In this document: one piece after another, positions 38,622-48,134 of the stretch
Position numbering within the stretch: position 1 is the stretch's first letter
Layout: each line of letters opens with the position of its first letter
From: Saprolegnia diclina VS20
Lineage: Eukaryota; Oomycota; Saprolegniomycetes; Saprolegniales; Saprolegniaceae
DNA: 53,819 nucleotides
Reading direction: 5' to 3'
Assembly (NCBI RefSeq): GCF_000281045.1
Contig: NW_008246089.1
Coordinates: 586,535-640,353, forward strand
Position numbers and translations under genes: made by a program
Notes under the pieces: generated by a model
What the model was told of the DNA's origin: nothing
The model's database searches: none
Seen by the model: the letters and a program-made list of their open reading frames with translations, nothing else

Positions 38622-40158
38622 ATGGCGCCAGCCGAACGTGATCCACTCATTGCCTACCCATCGGAGCGCGCCCGGTCGCGCTGGACTGCGCGCTTCATCG
38701 CCTACGCGGCCGCAGGTACATCCAGCGTACGCCGCCTCCTTGGTCTAAGCACATGCGTAGCGCTGGCACTGGCAGGCTGCGGCCTCGCCGCGTCGCTCCA
38801 TCCGGCGCCGTCGCCCATCAACGACGTGGTCAGCACGGCGCTTGCTCTGGACGCGACACTGCCCCGGCGTCCGGCCCACTGCCCGCCCATTGCGCCGCAC
38901 GAGCGCGTCGTGCTCTTCTGGCAGTCGGAAGTCGGCGGCTGCGAACAGGTGCACCCAACGTTCTTGTCGTCGTCGTGTCGTGACGTCTATCTCGTTAGAT
39001 CCCGGACGGCGTCACGCACGTGCTCTGGGGGTTTGCCCAAGTCGAGGCCGGTGAAGTGATTCCGCGTTTCCAGACGCATGACGCGCTCCTCACCTCGTGC
39101 GTGCAGGCGCTCCGCGCGTACGAACCGCCCCGTCGCATGCCCATCCCACTGATATATAACAATTCATTTTGGTAGGCGCTGCATTTACTCGCTGGGCGTC
39201 GTCGGCGGCGCCAACAACAATGACGGCATGGCCAGCATTCGCGACCCACCGCGCTTTGTCCGGAGTGTCTTGTCCCTTGTCGACAAGTACCAGTTTGACG
39301 GCATTGACATTGACGACGAGACCAATTACCGAGAGGCGGGCTACAGCAGCCGCGCGATCGTGGCGTACATGACGGCGCTCCGCAACGCGTTCCGGCCGCT
39401 CAACCTGCTCCTGACGTACGACGCGTACATGATGGAGGCAAGCCCCCATTGCGGAAAGGGCATGCGCTGCTTCGCCAAAGGCGTCGAGCGCCTCGTCGAC
39501 TGGGTCAACATCATGGCGTACAACATTGACCGCGACCCAAAGCTCGCCACGGTAAATGCCTTTTCACATTTTTGAAAGTTGACGATTGGGATAGCCCATT
39601 TACGAGGCTGCCGTGCATCAAACGTTTCCGCAGTGGCAGCGCCGCGTGCCCAACGACAAGATTACGGTGGGTCTCTGCACCGGGTCGGGTTGTGCGTGGG
39701 GTCCCGGGCCGTCGCCCGACGTTGTTGAAGCCTACATTCGCTATGCCAAGGGCACTGGCGGCCTCATGATCTACGCCGGCTCGGCCGACATTGACCAAGG
39801 CTTTGTGACGACCAAGGCCGTTGTCGCTCGTCTCCACCCGCAGTCGTCGACGCAGTTGGCGGTCGCCACGACCATGACGCCTGTGCCAACCACTGTGACG
39901 CCTGTGCCGACCACCGCGACGCCCGCGCCAACGACGGTGACGCCCGAGCCAACGACGGTGACACCCGAGCCGACAACCGAGACAATGGCGCCAACGCCGG
40001 AACCTTGGACGGTGACGCCGGCGCCGACCGAGCCGGGCGTTCGTCCCGATGCGATCTGCGGTTCGTGCTACGACTGCTTTTACGAGCCGATCAAGGGCTG
40101 CTTCGATGGCTGGTCCGAGGCGCAGTGCAAGAGCCTTAGCTTCACGTGGTGCGGATAA
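38622..40158 (+). CDS. GH18 chitinase-like enzyme, membrane-anchored, with Cys-rich tail
   Basis: Four exons, 38622..38948, 38999..39117, 39176..39551 and 39595..40158, encode 461 aa; introns are 50, 58 and 43 nt. A single hydrophobic segment (about 40-60) near the N-terminus suggests a type II anchor or a signal peptide. The GH18 catalytic motif DxxDxDxE is intact as FDGIDIDDE (Asp190, Asp193, Asp195, Glu197). WVNIMAYNID and GLMIYAGSADI mark the rest of the barrel. A Pro/Thr-rich linker of repeated TPxPTTV units (about 355-410) leads to a short tail with six Cys, which could be a carbohydrate-binding or cell-wall module. GH18 enzymes cleave beta-1,4-linked N-acetylglucosamine chains. Roles in cell-wall remodelling or attack on chitinous hosts are both possible. 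Confidence 0.88.
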
Positions 40159-40375
40159 CCATCCTAGTACTAATCTGATTTTCCCCATCTCGCATAAACT
40201 GTTCTGTCGCAGTAGCTCGGTAGAGACGAACCCACTCACGCGGATGTGGCCTCGGGGCCGCTCCTCAGCACGTGCGTCATAGAGCACGATAGGCTGGCAC
40301 GCGCTGCGCACCGATAGGCCTGATGCACTAGTGTCGAATGCATCAACACCATCACCGCGTCGTTTGCTGAAAGCA

Positions 40376-42679
40376 TTATTGGAGCGTAAAGAGCTTGACA
40401 CTCGCGTCCTCACTGCAGCTGAGCAGCGTCATCTCGGTCGGGTGCCACGCCAGCCGAGTGACTTTGGCCGCGTGGGCTGCGACCACTTGGTCGCGACGCG
40501 TCATCTGAAAGCGACCTGCTGCGTCAATGCGCCGAACATCGCAGAGCACAATGCGGCCGGACTCGAGACCGACCACCAGCAATGGTGTCGCACTTGCCGG
40601 CGCAAAGGCGACGGCCGTCACGGCCGCGGGCAACGTCATCGGCGCCGCTACCTACAACGACGCAATCCATCTTGAAACATTGATACGAATGTGACGTACC
40701 TGCTGCCAGACACCGGCCAATAACCCCCAGAGCGCAACTGTCTCGTCACGCGACCCGGTGACGAGAACGGGTTCGTGCGGCAGCCAGTCGCAGCTCCAAA
40801 TGATGCGCTTGTGGGCCTTGACCTGCTTGTGCACAAGGGCATAGATCCCATTCGAGAGGGCAAAGACGCAGAGGCTGCGGTCCTTGGAGACGGACGCAAG
40901 GTACGTATCATCGCTCGAGAAGGCGAGCTGCACGACCGACGAGCTATGCCCTGGCAGCTGCTGCGCCGCCACGAGCGACGTGCTCGCCTCGTCTTTGCGC
41001 CAGAGCCAAATCGCCGCCGCCGACTCGTCCCGCGCCTTGCACGTCGACGCCAAGACGTCGCCGGTATGACTGCGACGCACGCAAAGCAGCTCGTTGCCGT
41101 GGCCGTAGAGCTTTTGCACCTCCGGCCAAAGCGACCGGCGCGCGAGCTGCTCGCCCACAATGGCCGTCTCGTCCGCCTCGCCACGCTTGTTGGTCAAACT
41201 GAGCTCGGGAAGAACGCCAAACCCGCGTCCTGTCGACGCCCCAGAAACGAGCGCGTGCATGCCGGACGGCACGTCAAAGACACGGAGGATCTTTTCGTCG
41301 GCGCCGCTCACAAACTGCGCGTCGCTCAAGAACGTTGCGCACTGGAGGTCGTAGCCGTGCACCTGCGCGCGCGACACCTCAGTGGTCGCGTCAAGCCGGT
41401 ACGCGCGCGCGGTCTGGTCAAGCGAGACGGAGACAAAGAAAGCACCCGACGGCGCCCACGCCACGTCCGTGACCGGTCGGCTGTGCCCCGTGACGGACCG
41501 CGCTGGCACGTAGTGTGCGTCACTTTTGGTCCACCGGTAGAGCTCGCCCGTAAACGTAAGCCCAAGAAGGTCGGCACCGAACGACGCGCCCGCCAGGAGA
41601 CCGAGGCCACTACGCATGCCGTATTTGAGCTAAGCTTGAAGGGAAAAGGTGGAGGAAGCTACCCGAGATCGCCGACGCGGGTCGTTGGATGCCACGCCGC
41701 GCCGTCGTCGGCGGCCCAGAGGAGGAGTCGGTTGTCCATAGAGCACGAGAGGAGCGAGTGGTTGGACGTCCAGCAAACGCTCGTCACCCAGTCGTCGTGG
41801 CCCACGAGCATCGCGTCGAACGTGACGTTCCTAATGCGATGCTAAGGCACCCATTCACAAAGGAATGGCGATCGTACAGCGCCGCGTCAATGCGCCAGAG
41901 GCGAATCTTGTGGTCTTGGGCGGCGGACGCCAGCAGGACGTCACCCGAGGCGAGCGGCGGTGAGAACGCGAGGTCCCGCACCCAGCCCTTGTGACCTACG
42001 CCAAGCGCCGATGAGATGCAGTTCGCCTCGGGTTAACGCGACCTGCGTGCGAGCTCACGAGCGACAGCGCTTGCAGCGTCAAGTCGACCGTGTAGACGTG
42101 AACAAGTGCATCGACGCCACCAAGCGCTAGCAGAAGAGTGCCGCGACCGTCTTGCATAAGGGCGATGGCTTCGGCAATGTGCCGCTCGCCCAGCGACAGT
42201 GTTGTCGTCGCTCGTGTTGCTGGATCGACAACGACAATATCGCCGTTGGAGATGGCCGCAAAGACGAGCAGCCGAGACGATGCCAGTGTCGTACAAGTCA
42301 GCGCCGAGACAGACGAGCCAGCACCGGCAACGACAACCTCGGACGTCCAGGCATTGGCCGCTCGCCGCCAAAGGCGCACCTCGCCGCTGGCGTCGCCAGA
42401 GACAATGCATGAGGCAGCGTCGCGCCAGTACACTAGAGCCATATGAGCAGATCAGTGGACGAAGGGCGGCGTACCGCACGCGACGCGCGCCTTGTGACCA
42501 TGCAGCGTGTGGACGATGGCCGGGACCGTCGCTGCCGCGCTGCAATAGCGGGCGATCGCCACTGTGGTCGAGGCTGCGAACGCCACCTCGCAGCCGTCCT
42601 CGCAGGCGACGGCGCGGGACATGCAGTGGCTGCCATTGTTGCAGCCGACAGCCACGAACGCTTCGTGGAGCGCCGTCAT
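40376..42679 (-). CDS. ELP2: Elongator complex protein 2 (WD40)
   Basis: Six exons, complement(40376..40651, 40700..41609, 41663..41830, 41878..41995, 42043..42432, 42475..42679), encode 688 aa; introns are 42-53 nt. The protein is made of WD40 repeats throughout. ELP2 hallmarks are VTFDAMLVGHDDWV, LPELSLTNK, SLWPEVQKLYGHGNEL and KAHKRIIWSCDW. ELP2 forms two beta-propellers and, with ELP1 and ELP3, the Elongator core that modifies U34 of tRNA in the cytosol. The start ATG is MTALHEAFVAVGCN. It is somewhat shorter than yeast and human ELP2 (about 790-830 aa), with loops missing. Two ATCCG elements (42713-42719 and 42731-42740) lie 34-61 bp upstream. Confidence 0.93.
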
Positions 42680-42889
42680 CGTGGAGGTATCGATAGCTAC
42701 GTCCAATCCAGCTATCCGGTAACGTGCATTTTATCCGTACAATGCGAGGTGCACTTTCTATCAAGATATCGAGCAGATTTGCCAAAGAGTTTTTCTTTAG
42801 TGTCAACAGCGTTTCTAGACCCTTGACGATGATGGCGTATTATGCTTCGAACGCGATTATGCGCTTCAAGGCGACGCAAGCAATGGCGT

Positions 42890-45139
42890 CTACGCGCCGC
42901 AGACGCTCGAGAAGCCGAGGTCGATGCCCTTCTGTACGTCGTGCTTGGCAGTTTGGTAGCCAATGTAGCCCATGCAGAGCGCCGAGAGACCGATCGTGAA
43001 CGCGAGGATGTACACGAGGAGCGACGTCCGGTTGTACTTTTTCAGGAGGTACCCGACGCACTAGTTGTACACGAGGACTGTCCACACCGTCACTGACAAA
43101 AATCAAAAAATGTACCTTTTGGCCAAAGAGACCGCCGCCAAAGCCCACGAGAATGTACCAAAACACATAATCTACCACCAAATAGTACGATACAACGACC
43201 GATATCAATGCGACAAAGTACCGTATTGGAGCTGCCCGGGAAACATGCCCGCGATCGCAAACTGGAGCGTTGTCGCCGACGACGTAAAGAGAATCATAAA
43301 CGACGCTGTCGACGTTTGCACGACCGGAAGGATCCCATTCTCGAGCATGACGGGTCCCTTGACCATGCCACCTACGCAGCGCAGCGCAATGTCTTACCGT
43401 AAAATCATATAGAAAGTACCGCCAATGCCAAGGAGACCGGCGGCAACGCCGGCGAAAAAGCAGTAGAGTGGAAACACCACTTGCGTCGTGCGCTTGGTCC
43501 AGTGGACATCGCCGTCCACGAACGGCGTGCCACTCACGACGACGAGACGGTTGCGAAGGCGGAGGTTGATCCCCATATGGCTAGGCAGACATTCTCGAAG
43601 TACTGCAGACGAGACGTAGTAGCGTACTAGGTAATGTACACGAGGACGAGGAGCGGCGCAAACGTTAGAACCCAGTACACAGATGAGCCGCAATGGATCC
43701 CCACTGTGCATGCCATAAGAACCAGAAAACGTAGAGGACGATAGAGGAGCCGTACCGAGGCTGGGCGCGCCGTGGCCGCCGAGGAAGAGCATCTGCACGA
43801 GCAGCACGACCCAGCACACGAGCAGCGGAAGCACGCAGCGCCACGGAAACACGATGCTTTCGATGCGCTCAATGTTGAGCTGCATCTCCTTGAGAAATGC
43901 CTTCTTGTCTATGCATCAGCGATTCATGAAATAAAAGGTGAGAGCCTTTGGGTGCGTCGTACTGGCAACGGGCAGGTCCAGCAGCGGCAAGCTCTGAAAG
44001 TCTTCTTCGTCCTGGGCCAAGAGTGCGCGGCGCTGCTTGTTGGTGCGGGTGAGGAGCAGCCATTTCTTCGCCGCGACCGCCGCCGTGATGCGCTGACACC
44101 CGCATGAGCTTGGCAATTTGGTAATGAGGACGATGTACCTGGCGCTTCTCGTGGTGCATGAGCGAGAGCGTGTCCTTTGGCGACTGAATCGAGTTGCCCG
44201 GCGTCGACGCTTTTGCCAGTTCAATTTGCTCTTTCGCAAAGAGCTACAGAGCCCATAAGATTATCGTGTCCGACGGTGCGACAGTGTACCTTGTTGCCCT
44301 TGAGCGTCGTCTTGTACGAGATGTACGAGAGGAGCGTGATGAGCAAGACGAGGATGAGCCACGGGGGGAACGTGCGGTTGGCCATGACGCCGAAAATTGT
44401 GCCAATCAGCGTCGGTGGCTCCATCATACCGGCCAGCGCATAGTCGATGACGGGTCGGTGGGCCTTGTCTATCGCAATATTTGACTTTCAAAATCCACAA
44501 TCCGACAAATATCGAAGCGTACGCGGGTGCTTGCGTGGGTAGTTGACGAGAAACGTCGCGACGGCTGCGCCAAAGATCGTAGCTTTCGAGAGCGGAATCG
44601 CGTGCTTCGGGCCAAGGCCCACGACTAGGATGTACAGCGGCACGAGGAGCCCGCCGCCGCCGACGCCGCAGCCGGCGCCGAGCGCGGCCGCGAGAAACGC
44701 CATAAAGGTCGAGAACGCGTCGGCGCGCGTGAACGGCGCAAAGAGGTCCTTCTCAATGCAGTACGTGACTGGGTCGAGGCGGAACGCCGCCGAGTCCACA
44801 TCCGTGGGCACGCGCACATAGCGCCCGCTCTGCACATGGCAGCGCTTGGAGCTGTCACGCAGCGTCGCGCCGCACTGCGCGTCCGTCTGGCAGTAGGCGC
44901 AGAGACTAGTAGAACCCAGTGAATACCAGCGCCGTCAAGGTGAACAATGTAGGAACGTACTGGTTGATACAGGCGAGGCCAGGCAAGAAGCCGCAGTCGT
45001 CGCGTTCACTGCATGAGGTACCGTACAAGGCGCTAGCCGACTGCACGGTCGTCGTGTTGGCATGCAGGCGCAAGCTCTGCGCGTGGGCGGTGGCGGCGGC
45101 AAGGCCAAGCGCGCAGAGAGACGTCCAGCGCAGCAGCAT
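42890..45139 (-). CDS. TauE/SafE (TSUP)-type membrane transporter, copy A
   Basis: Eleven exons encode 580 aa. From the 5' end: 45139..44961, 44905..44523, 44468..44290, 44243..44139, 44092..43963, 43908..43756, 43703..43628, 43580..43420, 43371..43222, 43171..43116, 43060..42890. A signal peptide (1-20) is followed by seven cysteines spaced C-x5-C-x7-C-x4-C-x2-C-x5-C-x10-C. The transporter body then has two TauE-type halves: GCGVGGGGLLVPLYILVVGL...HAIPLSKATIFG, and AAGLLGIGGGMVKGPVMLENG. A hydrophilic loop lies between them. TSUP proteins export sulfite, sulfoacetate and similar organosulfur anions; the substrate here is unknown. All ten introns start with GTAC. It is the divergent partner of copy B. 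Confidence 0.9.
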
Positions 45140-45654
45140 GTTCCGGTCCTCGACACAATGCGACGATGACGATGCCAACGAACTTTCCAAGCCCGTACCT
45201 GGCTGCTGATGTTCGCAACACGAACGTACGATGTACGATGTACGTCGTCCGGATAATAAATCCGGACTGATATATTGCACAAACACGAATATTGGCCCGC
45301 AGAGGGTTCGTCGATCATATATATTGAGCAAACTCGTATGAAACAAGCGGTGATCGCTGTGATAGCTACTCCCCTTTCTGCGGAGGGCCGGGGACGCTGC
45401 GTGGACGCTCCTGGATGCTGGTCACTTCAACTGCAACGGAGGTATTCGCTGTGTTTCAATTTCAGCCAATCCGCGTTGCGTATCAACGGCAGTGAGCCAA
45501 TCACCGCCGCGGGTCTAGCATCTCTCGCGTACTCCGGGGTACACAATCCGTTGTAAAGGAGGTCTCGCGTTCGATCACGGGGCATACGGGGCACGGGACA
45601 GGCGCAATCAGTTGGCTCGCACACCGAGTGGCATTCCACCTTTTGACGCTGGCG
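45140..45654. promoter_or_regulatory. Bidirectional promoter region of the TSUP pair
   Basis: These 515 bp lie between the start codons of two divergent paralogs, so both may share control elements. At 45247-45267 there is an inverted repeat, GTCCGGAT-AATAA-ATCCGGAC, 108 bp upstream of copy A. GTACGATGTACGATGTACG-like tandem units lie near 45225-45243. No open frame of note. Confidence 0.5.
45247..45267. promoter_or_regulatory. Inverted repeat with TCCGGA cores between the TSUP genes
   Basis: Two perfect 8-bp arms (GTCCGGAT and ATCCGGAC) are separated by AATAA. The core is the one repeated upstream of several genes in this window. It lies in the shared upstream region of two paralogs, so it could serve both. 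Function is inferred from recurrence and position only. Confidence 0.4.
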
Positions 45655-47749
45655 ATGCAGCTGGTGCTCATTGCCGCTGCGCTTCTCGGCGCTGCTGCCG
45701 CCACGACGTCGCCGAGCTCGCTCATTGTGCAGCCCGACGAGATGTTGGGTGCAACCTGCGGCTCTATCGCCGACTGCGGCTTCCTCCCGGGCCTCGCCTG
45801 CGTCGACTCGTACGACGCACACGTCGCCACGTCAAGCCTCATGCTCTCATGATGTAGGTTGTGCCACGTATGCAGCTCCGACCGGGACTGCACTGGCTCG
45901 GACAGCGACTTTAGCAAGCGCTGTGTGGTCGCGTCGACGGGCGCACTTGTCCGCCTCCCGAACGCAACCTTGCAGCCGCTCGCGTACTGCATGGAGAAGA
46001 ACATGTTTGCCCCGTTTACGCTCGCCGACCTCATGGCGTCGCTCCTCGCCTTTCTCTGCACGGCGCTCGGGTCCGCGTCCGGCGCTGGCGGCGGCGGCCT
46101 CCTCGTGCCCATGTACATCTTGGCGGTCGGTCTCGGCCCCAAGCATGCGATTCCGCTCTCGAAAGCCACGATTTTTGGCGGCGCCCTCGCCACGTTCTTG
46201 TCCAACTTTCGCAAAAAGCACCCATGTACGGCGATTGGCTCAATGTGTCGCGTCGAGGTTGATGGTACTATGCGTAGACCATCCGCGCCGCCCGGTCATC
46301 GACTATGCGCTGGCAGGCATGATGGAGCCGCCGACGCTCATGGGCACGATCTTTGGCGTCATGGCGAACGCGACGTTCCCGTCCTGGCTCATTCTCTCGC
46401 TGCTTGTGACGCTCCTCTCGTTTATGGCCTACCGCACGCTGCAGAAAGTGCAGCACGTACGTTCTGCCACGTCATTTCGACTTGAATGTGAGTTGTGGAC
46501 TGGTTTTAGGTCGAAGCCCAGGAAGGCCGCGCACGTGGCGAAACCAAGGTGCTCCTCCCGACATGCGATCAAGCCGATGCCGAGGTACACGTCGCATGCT
46601 GTTCTATTAATTGCTAAGACTATTAGCACCAAGCACGCACGCGCCAAGAAGACGAAGACGACTTTGCTTCATTGCCACCACTCGAGTTTCCGCCGCATGC
46701 TGGTATACACTGTTGTACACAAGAATCGGTGACTAAAGAGGAGATGCGTAGACAAGCAAGCGTCCTTGGATGCGATTCGCGACCAGCTCTACGACGACGA
46801 ACGCTCGGTCTTTCCGCTTACCTATGTCCTTCCGCTCGTCGCCTGCTGGGTAACCCCGAAGGCTGGATTGATATCGTAAATCATTTTGTCGTAACCACTA
46901 GCTCATTATCTTTGTCCAATCGCTGTTTCGCGGCGGCCATGGCACGCCCAGTATCGGTAATCCGTCGCGATTGTATCTCGGGCTCTAAAGCTGTAACTCT
47001 CCTAGTCGGTGTGCCGTGTGGCTCGTCCATCTACTGGGCCCTCACCTTTGTGCCGCTCCTCTTGCTCGTTCTCATCACGTGGTATGTCGTGCATTTCTAG
47101 TGTTACAAGATTGCATCTGATGTAGGCTCATGGGCCACCGGCTTCGCACGCGCAACCGCCTCATGGTTGTGAGCGGCATCGAGTTTGCCCAAGGCGACGT
47201 GCACTGGACGTACAAGAAGGCGCAGCTCGTGTTTCCGTCCTACTGCTTTGTCGCGGGTATTGCGTCCGGTCTCCTCGGCATTGGCGGCGGCATGGTCCAG
47301 AGCCCCATCATGCTCGAGTACGGCCTCTTGCCCGTCGTCTCGTCCGCGTCCGCGTCCTACATGATTCTCTTCACGTCGTCCGCGACCACGCTGCAGTTTG
47401 CGGTCGCAGGGCAGTTTCCTGGACAGCGCCAATACGGTACATACGTGTGGTCTCTGGATCGTGATGCTCATCAGGTCTGTAGACTACATTTTGTGGTTTT
47501 CGCTCATGGGCTTTCTCGGCGGCATTTTTGGCCAAAAGGTATTTTGGAGCATATACACTGCGACTAACATGGCGATAGTGCGTCGGATACCTTTTGAAAA
47601 AGTACAACCGGACGTCGATCCTCGTGTACATCCTCGCGTTTGTCATTGGCGCGTCGGCCATTGCGATGGGCGTTGCCGGTTTTCAGAACGTTGTGCGCGA
47701 CTTCTCCAAGGGCGTGCACCTCGGCTTCTCGGGCCTCTGTGCCGTCTAA
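45655..47749 (+). CDS. TauE/SafE (TSUP)-type membrane transporter, copy B
   Basis: Eleven exons encode 539 aa: 45655..45809, 45858..46225, 46278..46456, 46510..46584, 46627..46702, 46752..46849, 46902..46956, 47006..47081, 47126..47436, 47483..47538, 47579..47749. It has a signal peptide (about 1-17) and a seven-Cys head with exactly the spacing of copy A. The two TSUP halves are SASGAGGGGLLVPMYILAVGL and ASGLLGIGGGMVQSPIMLEYG. Exon lengths match copy A (179/179, 76/76, 56/56, 171/171). Two differences stand out: copy B has an intron (46850-46901) inside what is one 153-nt exon in A, and a single 311-nt exon where A has an intron. The pair arose by inverted duplication; the role is presumably organosulfur anion transport. 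Confidence 0.9.
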
Positions 47750-48134
47750 GCACTTCACTGTAATGGTGTTGTCCCATTTATACTGTGCCCGAGTCCTATG
47801 GTCCTAGGCTTGACAAAAGACTGCATCATTTCGAATAAGACTTATATAACCCTGACCAAAGACCCCTGACACTGGTCCTGTAGTCCTGGGAACGATGTGT
47901 TGGTATTCCTCAGTTCGATATCGTCAGTGTTGATGCAACGGCATTGGTTGTCATTGTTGCGATGGCCATGCCGGCCTCTCCGCGTGCCACGTCAGCTTCT
48001 CGTCTTCGAAGCAGATGCCTGACCTGGCAAATACCTCTCATATGTGATATAGTGATGACGATCTGGGTTGCTTGGACCTGCTGCAATCGATATTCTTGCA
48101 CAATGGCACTGCGTGTTGACGCGTAAGCTTGGCC
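47750..48134. other. Intergenic region before kinase copy 2
   Basis: This 385-bp stretch lies between the TSUP copy B stop and the start of the second TKL kinase on the same strand. It has no recognisable open frame or repeat. It must include the kinase promoter, but no TCCGGA element is seen. Confidence 0.5.

Noticed and set aside
45540-45600. Possible tRNA T arm near GTTCGATCACGG between the TSUP genes
   Set aside because: The flanks do not pair over five bases, and no cloverleaf can be drawn on either strand.
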